Notes: generated by a model from the sequence alone, not told the origin. A stretch of DNA of 64,000 nt from Burkholderia sp052045245 (GCF_052045245.1 NZ_JBQEON010000010.1:116201-180200), one strand, 5' to 3'. Positions 52,524 to 62,927 are shown, numbered from the stretch's first letter. Program-made: numbers and translations.

Positions 52524-55500
52524 TTACTTGCCCGCGTCGGCCGGCTTCACGGTCATCGGCGGGTTCGGCCACAGGCCGTGGACGGACGGCGCATACAGCG
52601 CTTCGACGCGCGTCGGCGGCAGCCCGAAGGTGCCGACGTTGTTCAGCCGCACCGTGTATTCGACCGAGAGTTTGCCCTTCGGCAGATAGTCGTAATACGC
52701 GCGGTAGCCGTCGAAGTCGCGTTCGATGAACGCCGGCCATGCGCCGTCCGGCGATTTCTCGCCCTGCGTCGCGGCTTCGGAGTCGCGACCGAGGCCCGAA
52801 CCGAGGATCGTCGCGCCGGACGGGATCGGATCGTTGACGACGACCCACGTCATGTCGCTCTGCGCATCGATGTCGAGATGCACGCGCACGACGTCGCCGC
52901 GTGTCAGCACCCCCTTGACGGCCGGCGACACGGGCGTGACGGTTTTCGTGATCCGGTAGCCGGCCGCGAACGGCGCGCGCAGCGGCACGGCCGCGAGGCT
53001 TTCGACGGTCGCCCACGGGCGGCCCGTGCCGTCCTGCGTGACGGACAGCGTGGCCGGCGCCTGCGACGCACGCGGCCACGGCATCAGCACGCTGCGCGCG
53101 GCGGCGGCGCGGGTCGCGGGCGTGGCCGAGGCGAGGGTGTCGGCGGGCGCGCTCGAGGGCGCCTGCGACCACGAGATCGCGCGCGCGTTGCCGCCGAGCG
53201 CGACCGTCGTCGCGCCGGCGACCGGCGTGCTCTCGTAGGTGCGCGAGAAGCGCTCGATCGCGAGCTGGCCGAGTGCGTTCGACGTCGTCGTCTGCCATGC
53301 GCCCTGACGTTGCAGGGCGAGCAGGCCGGTTGCCACGCGCGGCATCTCGTCCTTCCACGCCGGGTCGCCCGCGAACTCCAGCGCGAGACGCGCGGCGTTG
53401 GTCTCGTTGCTCGTCATCAACCACCACAGATCGTCGTCGCGCGCGGTCGAGAACACGAGCTGCGTGCCCTGGTACGTGAGGCGCGCACGCAGGATCTGTT
53501 CGACCTGCGCGCGTTTCTCGTCGCGCTGCGGGATGTCCTTCACGCGCGTGAGGATCGCGTGATAGTCGATCACCGCCGAGGTCGGCCACTGGTTCGGCGC
53601 GATCTCGATCGAGCCGAGCATGCGGCCTTGCGCGGCGCCGTGACGCGACAGCGCCTCGATCGCGGCGAGCTTGCGAAGATCGCGATCCTGGCGCGGCGCC
53701 CATGCGTTGCGCTCGATGCGGCCGTCGACGAAACGCGCGAGCCCGGCTTCGAGTTGCGTGCGCAGGTCTTCCGGCAGCGCGAAGCGCGGATCGAGACGGC
53801 TGGCTTCGTCGGATACGACGAGCAGGTACGACGACAGCGTCGGGCTGCCGGAGTGCGCGTCGTCGGACGACGGCGGGAAGTAGCTCGCGAGCCCGTCGCT
53901 GTCGAGATAGACGGGCATGCGTGCAACCAGCGCCTGCCATTGCGCGGCGTCGTGCAGGCCGATCGCGCGCGACGTCTGCTGTTCCAGGCAACGATATGGA
54001 TAACGCTCGAACCAGCGTCGCACGCCGGGCAGGCCGTCCGCGAGCTTCGACTGCAGCGACACGGTGATGCCGCCGCGCGGCGCGCCCTGTGCGTTGCCGA
54101 CGGCGCCGGCCGGCGCCGACACGGGCACCGTCAGCGTGCCGTCGACCTGCGCGAGCGTGGCCTGCTGCACGGTCACCGGCAGCGCGGGCACGACCTTCTG
54201 CGCGACGGCCAGCGCGTCGGACGCGCGCTGGCCGCCTTGCTCGGCCGCCTCGATGCGCCAGTTCAGCGCGCCGGCGGCGTCGAGCGCCTGCTCGGGCACG
54301 GTGATCGTCCACGCGACCTCGGTCGCCGCATTGGCCGCGAGCGATACCGTCTGGGGCGCGACGGCGAGACCCGTCACGCGCGGCGTCACGACGACCTGCA
54401 TCGCGCGCTCGGTCGTGTTGCGCAGCGTGACCTGCGCGCGGAACGCATCGCCTTCGCGCACGAGCGGCGGCAGGCCGGAGATCAGTTGCAGATCCTGCGT
54501 GCTGCGGATCGACGTGCTGCCGGTGCCGAAGCGGTCGGCGCCGACGGCCGCGATCGCGACGATCCGGAAGCGCGTGAGCGCGTCGTTCAGCGGCACCTCG
54601 ACGGTCGCGCTGCCGTTCGCGTCGAGCGTCACGCGTGGATTCCACAGCAGCAGCGTGTCGAACAGCTCGCGGGTCGGCGCGCTGCCGCCACCGCCGCCGG
54701 CCGGCACGGCCTTGCGGCCGAAGTGGCGGCGGCCGACGATTTCCATCTGCGCGGTGGCCGTCTCGACGCCGTACGCGCGCCGCTGCAGCATCGCGTCGAG
54801 CAGGTCCCAGCTGTTGTTCGGCATCAGTTCGAGCAGCGCCTCGTCGACGGCCGCGACCGCGATCTGCGTGCCGGCCGGCGCGGGCTGGCCGTTCGGCAGC
54901 GTGACCTTCACGTGCGCCTGCGCCTTGCTGCGCACCGTATAGCGCGCTGCGTCGGTCGTCACGGTCACGCCGAGACGATGCACGCCCGTGCCGACCTTGA
55001 TCTCGCCGAGGCCATAGCGGAACGCGGGCTTCGACAGGTCGACGAACGCGGTCGGCGCTTCATAATGGCGGCCTTCGCGCCAGAATGCGCGCGCCCATTC
55101 GACCGGCGCTTTCCAGCCCCACGTGAAGAATGAGTACCACGGCACTTCGCGAATCCGGCCGCGCAACGCGAGCACCGACACGTACACGTTCGGCCCCCAC
55201 GATTCGCCGACCTTCAGGTCGACGGTCGGGTTCTTGCCGTTGAGCTGCACGATGTGCGTTTCCATCACGCCGCCGCGCTCGACCGCGACGAGGGCGGTCG
55301 CGTAGCGGAACGGCATGCGCACCTGGAAGCGGGCCGTTTCGCCCGGTTCGTAGGCGGTCTTCTCCGGAATCACGTCGATCCGGTCGGTGTTGTCGCCGCC
55401 GAACCAGAGTTCATCCTCGCGCGTGACCCACACCGACGTCGACGCATTCGACGCGCGGCCGTCGCCGTCCTTCGCGACGGCGATCAACTGGACGTTGCCG

Positions 55501-58500
55501 GCCTGTTCGAGCGTCGCGTCGCAGGCCATGCGGCCCTTGTCGTCGGTCTTGCCCGAGCACAGCACGCCGAGGTCGCGCGTGTCGCTCTTGTTGTCGTATG
55601 CGTAGAAGCCGCCGACCATCCGCTTGCGCGACGACGTCGTGATGTGCGCGACACCCTTGATCTCGATCGACACCGATGCACGCGGCTTGCCCTGCAGGTC
55701 GACCGCGAGCGCCTGCACCGGCACGCGCTGGCCGACCGACACCCAGCGGCCCGCCTTGATGCCGGCCACCACCGCGGCCGGCCACAGGATCGTGTCGCCG
55801 CGGATCGTCTGCACTTCGCCGTTCGGGTCCGCGAAGGTCGCCTCGAGCGCGATGCGCTTCGGCGCGTCGACGTCGGGCAGGCCCTTGAGCGTGACGGAAC
55901 CTGCGCCGTTGCGGTCGAGCGTCAGCGGCAGCTTGTCCGCGATCAGCCTGGTCGCGTCGGGATCGTTGTTTGCCGCCGATGCGCTGTCGCCGTCCTGCGA
56001 ATCGTCGTCGGCGTTGCCGTCGCTCCGGTCGGGGCGATAGGGCGTGAAGCTGAAGTCCTCGAAGCGATCCGCGAACGGCGGCGATGCCCACTTCATCAGC
56101 GCCGACACCTGCACGGGCAGGTTCGATGCGCCGCCGCCCGACACGTAATCGATCTGCACCGCGAGCGGCGCTTCCTTGACCGCGACGAGCGGGCTCTTCT
56201 GCGCGTCGCGCGCGCTGATCGTTCCTTTCAGCACCGGCAGCCGGAACGCCTCGACACGAAAGCTGCCGCTGGTGTAACGGGTGGTCGGCGCATCGTCCGG
56301 ACCGCCTTCGAGCGACACGCTGTATTCGCCGAGCTTCGCCGCGGGCGGCAGCGTGAACCGCGTGTCCGCGCTGTGGTCGGCCGACCAGGTGAGCGGCAGC
56401 TTGTAGGTTTGATCGGAGCCGAGATGGCGGATCGTCACGCGCGTCGGGTATTGCGCCGGGAACGCGAGACTCTGCAGCGTCTCGGTGCGCAGGAAATGCT
56501 TCATCGACACGGTTTCGCCGGCCCGCAACAGCGTGCGGTCGAACACGGTATGCGCGCGCACGGTCGGCGCGCTGTCGGTGTCGGTCGGCACGTTGAAGCG
56601 CCACGACTCGATCCCGCGGTTCCAGTTCGAGCTGACGAACGCCATGTCGCGGCCCGTCTTCGGATCGTCGACGCGCGCCGACACGAAGTAGTCGTCGAAG
56701 CGTTCCGACTGGCTGCATGCATGCTTCGGCTCGAATGGGCCGTCGATCTTCAGCAGGCCTTGCGCATCGGTCTTGCCCGACGCAATTTCGTCGCCGTTGC
56801 AATCCGATACGCGAATCTGCGCGTTCGGCACGGGCTTGCCCTTGTCGAGCGTCGTGACCCACACGAGGTTGTTCTCGCGGCCCTGCTTGAGATGCACGCC
56901 GAGGTTCGTGACGAGCACGGTGGTGCGCACGAACATGCTCGACGGCTTCGCGAGCAGCGAGCGGCCGAGCGCGGGCGACGCGAGTTCGAGCACGTAGAAG
57001 CCGGGCTTGTCGATCGGCACGCCGACGACTTCGAACGGGCGTAGCGTCTTCGGGTCGGCCTTCGGCAGCGTCAGCGCGTGCGCGCCCGGTTCGCCGGCGA
57101 GCAGCGACAGCGAGCGCACGTCGATGCGGCGATCCTGCGGCGCCGGCATCTTCTCGCCGGCCGCGAGCGGCACATGGACGGGGTGCTGGCCCTTGCGGTG
57201 CAGCAGGCCCGGCATCCGCTCGTCGATCGTGCCGGCCGTCATCGACCCGTTGTCGAAGCGCTCGACGGTGCGCATCCATTGACGGATCGCAGTGTCGTCG
57301 TCGACCTTCAGGTTCGCGAATTGCGCGCCGCTCGTGTTGAGGCCGGCGATATGCAGGTCGGCCTCCACGTTGCGCAGCGTGACGGGCACGAGCGCGGGCG
57401 TATCGAGTTCGGCGAAGCGCTCGACGATCCCGAAGGTGCCCGACGAGAATTTCGCGAGCGGCGGCATCGGCGCGGTGCGCGTCGCGAGCGGGAACAGATC
57501 GGCGTTCGCGAGCGAGCGGTCGGTCACGTCGCGCAGGCCGGACGGCAGCTCGATCGTCAGGTTCGCCTGCGCGGGCAGCGGCGGGTTGAACGTGACGGTG
57601 GTCACTTCGTCGCTGTGGTCGTCGGCCGCGAAGGTCGGTGCAAGCGTACCGTCGGGGCCGCGCAGCTTGATCGCCTCGGCGTTCTTGCGCGAGACCGGCG
57701 CATTGAACGTGAGCGTCAGCGGGCGCAGCGGTGTACAGGGCGCCTTCGCGTTCTCGCGCTCGCACGAGAAGCTTGCGGCGAACGGCGCACGCACCGTGAA
57801 GTCGAAGCGGCGCTCGGTGTCGTTCGCGATGCCGCTCGGGCTCGCGACGCCCTTGCCGTAGACGAGCTGCATCTTCGCGCTCGCGGGGAGCGCCTGCGCG
57901 CACGACAGCGTCAGCACGCGCGCGGCGTCCTTCTTCAGTCCGAAGTGGTCGAGCAGCGCATTGCGCGTATCGTCGTCGGCGGCGGTGACGGGGATGCGGT
58001 TGCCGATGCCGGCCGCTTCGCACCAGATGTTCGCGAGCGCGGAACGCGGCTCGGCCGGGCCGTTCAGCTTCAGCACGAACACCTGGCGTTCCTCGATCTC
58101 GCGCGAGCCGGGGCGCACCGTCACCGGGAACGGGCCGCCGGTTTGAAACGTGAAGCGGCGCGGGCCGCTGACCGCATTGCCGGCCACCGAGCGCAGCGTG
58201 TCGTTGAGCGCGACCGAGCAGCGCACGCCCGGCGGCAGATCGTTTTCGAAATCGTAGACCCAGGTCTTGTCGTCGAGCCAGTGACCCTGGCCGCGTGCGG
58301 CAGTGGAATCGTTGCAGGTCATGCGCGCGGGATTCGGCGCGGATGCCGAACCGAACGCGACCATCGGTTCGTCGAACTTGACGACGCTCTGCCGGACTTC
58401 GGTGACCGTACCTTGCGGCGACACGCTCACGGTGCGCGCCGCGCCCGCATGCAGCGACAGTGCGGTGGCGGTGCCGAGTGCGGCGATCATGCCGATACGC

Positions 58501-58562
58501 CAGAGCAGCCGTGTGACGGGGTTGGTCGGATTCGTGTTGTTGTGTTTGTCGTGCGGCTTCAT
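52524..58562 (-). CDS. Bacterial alpha-2-macroglobulin with thioester (YfhM/YfaS type)
   Basis: This 2012-residue protein has an N-terminal signal or anchor (VTRLLWRIGMIAALGTATAL), MG-type beta domains, a bait region, and the thioester motif CLEQ with Cys1525 (YRCLEQQ) in the TED domain. It is somewhat longer than E. coli YfhM (about 1650 residues). It would trap proteases in the periplasm and protect envelope proteins. The intact CLEQ means that covalent trapping is possible, unlike motif-less YfaS relatives. It is the first gene of the pair with pbpC. The start MKPHDKH is set by the membrane segment. Confidence 0.9.
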   Translation of the reverse strand: MKPHDKHNNTNPTNPVTRLLWRIGMIAALGTATALSLHAGAARTVSVSPQGTVTEVRQSVVKFDEPMVAFGSASAPNPARMTCNDSTAARGQGHWLDDKTWVYDFENDLPPGVRCSVALNDTLRSVAGNAVSGPRRFTFQTGGPFPVTVRPGSREIEERQVFVLKLNGPAEPRSALANIWCEAAGIGNRIPVTAADDDTRNALLDHFGLKKDAARVLTLSCAQALPASAKMQLVYGKGVASPSGIANDTERRFDFTVRAPFAASFSCERENAKAPCTPLRPLTLTFNAPVSRKNAEAIKLRGPDGTLAPTFAADDHSDEVTTVTFNPPLPAQANLTIELPSGLRDVTDRSLANADLFPLATRTAPMPPLAKFSSGTFGIVERFAELDTPALVPVTLRNVEADLHIAGLNTSGAQFANLKVDDDTAIRQWMRTVERFDNGSMTAGTIDERMPGLLHRKGQHPVHVPLAAGEKMPAPQDRRIDVRSLSLLAGEPGAHALTLPKADPKTLRPFEVVGVPIDKPGFYVLELASPALGRSLLAKPSSMFVRTTVLVTNLGVHLKQGRENNLVWVTTLDKGKPVPNAQIRVSDCNGDEIASGKTDAQGLLKIDGPFEPKHACSQSERFDDYFVSARVDDPKTGRDMAFVSSNWNRGIESWRFNVPTDTDSAPTVRAHTVFDRTLLRAGETVSMKHFLRTETLQSLAFPAQYPTRVTIRHLGSDQTYKLPLTWSADHSADTRFTLPPAAKLGEYSVSLEGGPDDAPTTRYTSGSFRVEAFRLPVLKGTISARDAQKSPLVAVKEAPLAVQIDYVSGGGASNLPVQVSALMKWASPPFADRFEDFSFTPYRPDRSDGNADDDSQDGDSASAANNDPDATRLIADKLPLTLDRNGAGSVTLKGLPDVDAPKRIALEATFADPNGEVQTIRGDTILWPAAVVAGIKAGRWVSVGQRVPVQALAVDLQGKPRASVSIEIKGVAHITTSSRKRMVGGFYAYDNKSDTRDLGVLCSGKTDDKGRMACDATLEQAGNVQLIAVAKDGDGRASNASTSVWVTREDELWFGGDNTDRIDVIPEKTAYEPGETARFQVRMPFRYATALVAVERGGVMETHIVQLNGKNPTVDLKVGESWGPNVYVSVLALRGRIREVPWYSFFTWGWKAPVEWARAFWREGRHYEAPTAFVDLSKPAFRYGLGEIKVGTGVHRLGVTVTTDAARYTVRSKAQAHVKVTLPNGQPAPAGTQIAVAAVDEALLELMPNNSWDLLDAMLQRRAYGVETATAQMEIVGRRHFGRKAVPAGGGGGSAPTRELFDTLLLWNPRVTLDANGSATVEVPLNDALTRFRIVAIAAVGADRFGTGSTSIRSTQDLQLISGLPPLVREGDAFRAQVTLRNTTERAMQVVVTPRVTGLAVAPQTVSLAANAATEVAWTITVPEQALDAAGALNWRIEAAEQGGQRASDALAVAQKVVPALPVTVQQATLAQVDGTLTVPVSAPAGAVGNAQGAPRGGITVSLQSKLADGLPGVRRWFERYPYRCLEQQTSRAIGLHDAAQWQALVARMPVYLDSDGLASYFPPSSDDAHSGSPTLSSYLLVVSDEASRLDPRFALPEDLRTQLEAGLARFVDGRIERNAWAPRQDRDLRKLAAIEALSRHGAAQGRMLGSIEIAPNQWPTSAVIDYHAILTRVKDIPQRDEKRAQVEQILRARLTYQGTQLVFSTARDDDLWWLMTSNETNAARLALEFAGDPAWKDEMPRVATGLLALQRQGAWQTTTSNALGQLAIERFSRTYESTPVAGATTVALGGNARAISWSQAPSSAPADTLASATPATRAAAARSVLMPWPRASQAPATLSVTQDGTGRPWATVESLAAVPLRAPFAAGYRITKTVTPVSPAVKGVLTRGDVVRVHLDIDAQSDMTWVVVNDPIPSGATILGSGLGRDSEAATQGEKSPDGAWPAFIERDFDGYRAYYDYLPKGKLSVEYTVRLNNVGTFGLPPTRVEALYAPSVHGLWPNPPMTVKPADAGK

Positions 58563-58866
58563 CGCTCGATGCCCTCGGGGGAAGCTTTCTGTTTGATTGC
58601 AGCACCGGATTCTAACCGACGGGCATGCGAGCGGATGACGGGAGGCGGCGTGTCGCCGGCTTGCGACACCCTGCCTCCGGATGCAGAATTGTCGCGTCGA
58701 CGACACAAAGATGCAGCGAAATGTCGATTGTCACGGATTGCGGAACATTTAATGGACTATAAAGGCATTGTCCGATCCGCTTTGTGCGCGTACATTTCAT
58801 GGCCGCGCGAAGTTTGAGAAATATCAAGCGTGGTTTTCCCGAATCCGGTGTTCGAGAGAAGGAAAC
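58563..58866. other. 304-base divergent regulatory gap
   Basis: The gap separates the alpha-2-macroglobulin and glucose dehydrogenase operons. It holds a TATAAA at 58758-58763, a possible -10 for the dehydrogenase operon, but TTG-type -35 candidates nearby have poor spacing. AGAAGGA lies just before the gamma-subunit ATG. No ORF or clear palindrome was found. Confidence 0.5.
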
Positions 58867-59373
58867 ATGCACAACGACAACACCCCCCACTCGCGTCGCG
58901 ATAACGACGCAGCCGCAACCGGCATCACGCGGCGTCAATGGCTGCAGGGCGCACTGGCGCTGACGGCGGCGGGCCTCACCGGCTCGCTGGCGTTGCGGGC
59001 CCTGGCCGACAATCCCGCCACCGCGCCGCTCGATACGTTCATGACGCTCTCCGAAGCACTGACAGGCAAGAAGGGGCTGAGCCGCGTGCTCGGCGAACGC
59101 TTCCTGCAGGCCTTGCAGAAGGGCTCGTTCAAGACCGCCGACGGGCTGTCGCAACTCGCCGGCGCGCTCGCGTCCGGTTCGTTGAACCCCGATCAGCAAG
59201 CGTTCGCGCTGTCGATTCTCGAAGCGTGGTATCTCGGCATCGTCGACAACGTCGTGATTACGTACGAGGAAGCATTAATGTTCAGCGTCGTGTCCGACAC
59301 GCTCGTGATCCCTTCGTATTGCCCCAACAAACCCGGCTTCTGGGCCGAAAAACCGATCGAGAGGCAAGCCTGA
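58867..59373 (+). CDS. FAD-glucose dehydrogenase gamma (small) subunit
   Basis: This 168-residue protein has a twin-arginine signal (TRRQWLQGALALTAAGL) and belongs to the sorbitol/gluconate dehydrogenase small-subunit family. Its length equals that known for the B. cepacia enzyme. It acts as the hitch-hiker chaperone that takes the folded catalytic subunit across the membrane by the Tat system. Its stop overlaps the alpha-subunit ATG by one base (TGATG), so the two are coupled. Confidence 0.9.
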   Translation: MHNDNTPHSRRDNDAAATGITRRQWLQGALALTAAGLTGSLALRALADNPATAPLDTFMTLSEALTGKKGLSRVLGERFLQALQKGSFKTADGLSQLAGALASGSLNPDQQAFALSILEAWYLGIVDNVVITYEEALMFSVVSDTLVIPSYCPNKPGFWAEKPIERQA

Positions 59374-60992
59374 TGGCCGATACCGATACGCAAAAAGCCG
59401 ATGTCGTGGTCGTCGGGTCCGGTGTCGCAGGCGCGATCGTTGCGCACCAGCTCGCGATGGCGGGCAAGTCGGTGATCCTGCTCGAAGCCGGCCCGCGCAT
59501 GCCGCGCGGCGATATCGTCGAACGCTTTCGCAACCAGCCCGACAAGACGGACTTCATGGCGCCGTACCCGTCGAGCCCGTGGGCGCCGCATCCGGAATAC
59601 GGCCCGCCGAACGACTACCTGATCCTGAAGGGCGAGCACAAGTTCAACTCGCAGTACATCCGCGCGGTGGGCGGCACGACGTGGCACTGGGCCGCGTCCG
59701 CGTGGCGCTTCATTCCGAACGACTTCAAGATGAAGACGGTGTATGGCGTCGCGCGCGACTGGCCGATCCAGTACGACGACCTCGAGCATTGGTACCAGCG
59801 CGCGGAGGAAGAGCTCGGCGTGTGGGGCCCCGGCCCCGAGGAAGACCTGTACTCGCCGCGCAAGCAGCCGTATCCGATGCCGCCGCTGCCGTTGTCGTTC
59901 AACGAGCAGACGATCAAGAGCGCGCTCAACGGCCATGACCCGAAGTTCCACGTGGTGACCGAGCCGGTCGCGCGCAACAGCCGTCCGTACGACGGCCGGC
60001 CGACTTGTTGCGGGAACAACAATTGCATGCCGATCTGTCCGATCGGCGCGATGTACAACGGCATCGTGCACGTCGAGAAGGCCGAGCAGGCCGGCGCGAA
60101 GCTGATCGACAGCGCGGTCGTGTACAAGCTCGAGACGGGCCCGGACAAGCGCATCGTCGCCGCGATCTACAAGGACAAGACGGGCGCCGACCATCGTGTC
60201 GAGGGCAAGTACTTCGTCGTGGCCGCCAACGGCATCGAGACGCCGAAGATCCTGCTGATGTCGGCGAACCGCGATTTCCCGAACGGTGTCGCGAACAGTT
60301 CCGACATGGTCGGGCGCAACCTGATGGACCACCCGGGCACCGGCGTGTCGTTCTACGCGAGCGAGAAGCTATGGCCGGGCCGCGGCCCGCAGGAGATGAC
60401 GTCGCTGATCGGTTTCCGCGACGGCCCGTTTCGCGCGACCGAAGCCGCGAAGAAGATCCACCTGTCGAACATGTCGCGCATCAACCAGGAGACGCAGAAG
60501 ATCTTCAAGGCCGGCAAGCTGATGAAGCCCGACGAGCTCGACGCGCAGATCCGCGACCGTTCCGCGCGCTACGTGCAGTTCGACTGCTTCCACGAAATCC
60601 TGCCGCAGCCCGAGAACCGCATCGTGCCGAGCAAGACGGCCACCGACGCGATCGGCATTCCGCGCCCGGAAATCACGTACGCGATCGGCGACTACGTGAA
60701 GCGCGGCGCCGTGCATACGCGCGAGGTCTACGCCACGGCGGCGAAGGTGCTGGGCGGCACGGAGGTCGTGTTCAACGACGAGTTCGCGCCGAACAACCAC
60801 ATCACGGGCGCGACGATCATGGGCGCGGATGCGCGCGACTCGGTCGTCGACAAGGACTGCCGCACGTTCGACCATCCGAACCTGTTCATCTCGAGCAGCT
60901 CGACGATGCCGACCGTCGGTACGGTGAACGTGACGCTGACGATCGCGGCGCTGGCGCTGCGGATGTCGGACACGCTGAAGAAGGAAGTCTGA
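59373..60992 (+). CDS. FAD-glucose dehydrogenase alpha (catalytic GMC) subunit
   Basis: This 539-residue GMC oxidoreductase has the FAD Rossmann motif VVGSGVAGA at about 14-22 and the 3Fe-4S ligands Cys212, Cys213, Cys218 and Cys222 (CCGNNNCMPIC), exactly as reported for the B. cepacia enzyme. NNHITG and the C-terminal STMPTVGTVNVTLT block are also GMC-typical. It oxidises glucose at the periplasmic face and passes electrons through the Fe-S centre to the cytochrome subunit. It has no own signal peptide; export depends on the gamma subunit. Confidence 0.93.
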   Translation: MADTDTQKADVVVVGSGVAGAIVAHQLAMAGKSVILLEAGPRMPRGDIVERFRNQPDKTDFMAPYPSSPWAPHPEYGPPNDYLILKGEHKFNSQYIRAVGGTTWHWAASAWRFIPNDFKMKTVYGVARDWPIQYDDLEHWYQRAEEELGVWGPGPEEDLYSPRKQPYPMPPLPLSFNEQTIKSALNGHDPKFHVVTEPVARNSRPYDGRPTCCGNNNCMPICPIGAMYNGIVHVEKAEQAGAKLIDSAVVYKLETGPDKRIVAAIYKDKTGADHRVEGKYFVVAANGIETPKILLMSANRDFPNGVANSSDMVGRNLMDHPGTGVSFYASEKLWPGRGPQEMTSLIGFRDGPFRATEAAKKIHLSNMSRINQETQKIFKAGKLMKPDELDAQIRDRSARYVQFDCFHEILPQPENRIVPSKTATDAIGIPRPEITYAIGDYVKRGAVHTREVYATAAKVLGGTEVVFNDEFAPNNHITGATIMGADARDSVVDKDCRTFDHPNLFISSSSTMPTVGTVNVTLTIAALALRMSDTLKKEV

Positions 60993-60994
60993 CC

Positions 60995-62272
60995 GTGCGG
61001 AAATCTACTCTCACCTTCCTCCTCGCCGGCTGCCTCGCGCTGCCGGGCCTCGTGCGCGCGGCCGATTCGGCCGATCCCGCGCAGATCAAGCGCGGCGAAT
61101 ATCTCGCGGTCGCGGGCGACTGCATGGCCTGCCACACCGCGAAGGGCGGCAAGCCGTTCGCCGGCGGCCTCGGGATGCCGGTGCCGATGCTCGGCAAGAT
61201 CTACACGAGCAACATCACGCCGGATCCCGACACCGGCATCGGCAACTGGACCTTCGACGACTTCGAGCGCGCGGTGCGTCACGGCGTGTCGAAGAACGGC
61301 GACAATCTGTATCCGGCGATGCCGTACGTGTCGTACGCGAAGATCAACGATGACGACGTGCAGGCGTTGTATGCGTACTTCATGCATGGCGTCGAACCGG
61401 TCAAGCAGGCGCCGCCGAAGAACGAAATCCCCGCGCTGCTGAGCATGCGCTGGCCGCTGAAGATCTGGAACTGGCTGTTCCTGAAGGACGGCGCGTACCA
61501 GCCGAAGCCGGCGCAGAGCGCGGAGTGGAACCGCGGTGCGTACCTGGTGCAGGGCCTCGCGCACTGCAGCACGTGCCACACGCCGCGCGGCATCGCGATG
61601 CAGGAGAAGTCGCTCGACGAGACGGGCGGCAGCTTCCTGTCGGGTTCGGTGCTGGCGGGTTGGGACGGGTACAACATCACGTCCGACCCGAACGCGGGGA
61701 TTGGCGGCTGGACGCAGGCGCAGCTCGTCCAGTACCTGCGTACCGGCAGCGTGCCGGGTGTCGCGCAGGCGGCCGGTCCGATGGCCGAGGCGGTCGAGCA
61801 CAGCTTCTCGAAGATGACCGACACCGACGTCGGCGCGATCGCGACGTACATCCGCACGGTGCCGGCGGTGGCCAACGGCGACGCGAAGCAGTCGCGTTCG
61901 TCGTGGGGCAAGCCGGCGGAAGATGGGCTGAAGCTGCGCGGCGTGCCGCTCGCGTCGTCGGGCATCGACCCGGCGCGGCTGTATCTCGGCAACTGTGCGA
62001 CGTGTCACCAGATGCAGGGCAAGGGCACGCCGGACGGCTATTACCCGTCGCTGTTCCACAACTCGACGGTGGGCGCGTCGAACCCGGCGAACCTGGTGCA
62101 GGTGATCCTGAACGGCGTGCAGCGCAAGGCCGGCAGCGAGGACGTCGGGATGCCGGCGTTCCGCAACGAGCTGTCGGATGCGCAGATCGCCGCGCTCGCG
62201 AACTACCTGACCGGCCAGTTCGGCAATCCGGCCGCGAAGGTAACCGAGCAGGACGTCGCGAAGGCGCGTTGA
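60995..62272 (+). CDS. FAD-glucose dehydrogenase beta (triheme cytochrome c) subunit
   Basis: This 425-residue cytochrome has a Sec signal peptide (LAGCLALPGLVRAAD) and three CxxCH heme sites: CMACH, CSTCH and CATCH. It anchors the complex to the membrane and passes electrons to quinone. The start is GTG at 60995, two bases after the alpha-subunit stop; this gives the known subunit length. It completes a gamma-alpha-beta operon. Confidence 0.92.
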   Translation: MRKSTLTFLLAGCLALPGLVRAADSADPAQIKRGEYLAVAGDCMACHTAKGGKPFAGGLGMPVPMLGKIYTSNITPDPDTGIGNWTFDDFERAVRHGVSKNGDNLYPAMPYVSYAKINDDDVQALYAYFMHGVEPVKQAPPKNEIPALLSMRWPLKIWNWLFLKDGAYQPKPAQSAEWNRGAYLVQGLAHCSTCHTPRGIAMQEKSLDETGGSFLSGSVLAGWDGYNITSDPNAGIGGWTQAQLVQYLRTGSVPGVAQAAGPMAEAVEHSFSKMTDTDVGAIATYIRTVPAVANGDAKQSRSSWGKPAEDGLKLRGVPLASSGIDPARLYLGNCATCHQMQGKGTPDGYYPSLFHNSTVGASNPANLVQVILNGVQRKAGSEDVGMPAFRNELSDAQIAALANYLTGQFGNPAAKVTEQDVAKAR

Positions 62273-62444
62273 CGCCTCTGCGCGTGCAGTCAGGGCAACA
62301 CTGACAAGAGGAGGAGCACAGCACATCGGGCGGGCCCCGATGCCGGTTGTTGCAGGGCGGGGCGGGCGGCGTTGCATTCGCCCGTCCTGATTCACTGGCA
62401 ATCCGGTGCGTGCCGTTGCGCGCATCGTTTTCGTTGATCACACC

Positions 62445-62864
62445 ATGACACCGAATCAACCGTTTCTCGCGTCCCAGCGCGATGTGCTGCTGCTGCTGTC
62501 CCGCATCCTGCTCGTAATCCTGTTCGTGATGTTCGGCTGGAAGAAGATCGCCGACTTCTCCGGGACGATCGCGTTCATGGGCACCGAAGGCGCGCCGGCA
62601 CCGATCATCTCGGCGGCGATCGCCGTCGTGATGGAGCTGTTCGTCGGCATCGCGATCCTCGTCGGTTTCCAGACGCGGCCGCTCGCGCTGTTGCTTGCGC
62701 TGTATGCGATCGGCACCGGCATCATCGGCCACCACTACTGGACGATGACGGGCGGCGAGCAGATCAACAACATGATTCATTTCTACAAGAACATCGCGAT
62801 CTCCGGCGGCCTGCTTGCGCTTTGCGCGGCGGGCCCGGGGCGTTTTTCGATCGATCGCGGGTGA
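62445..62864 (+). CDS. DoxX-family small membrane protein
   Basis: This 139-residue protein has four membrane helices (DVLLLLSRILLVILFVMFGWKKIADF, and three more to about residue 130), with the DoxX pattern GWKKIADFSGTIAFM and NNMIHFYKNIAISGG. DoxX-like proteins are linked to quinone or thiosulfate oxidation and oxidative stress. It is 172 bases after the cytochrome gene and could share its transcript. The ATG at 62445 gives the right topology; an upstream frame is not supported. Confidence 0.83.
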   Translation: MTPNQPFLASQRDVLLLLSRILLVILFVMFGWKKIADFSGTIAFMGTEGAPAPIISAAIAVVMELFVGIAILVGFQTRPLALLLALYAIGTGIIGHHYWTMTGGEQINNMIHFYKNIAISGGLLALCAAGPGRFSIDRG

Positions 62865-62927
62865 ACGGACCGCCGGCGCGCGCATGGGGCGCGGGCCGGA
62901 CGGTCGAGACTCCGAGGGGGCAACATT

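Noticed and set aside
50215..54645. Long alternative frames of about 1470 codons in the pbpC and macroglobulin region
   Set aside because: No conserved motif; they overlap two catalytic genes with intact active sites.
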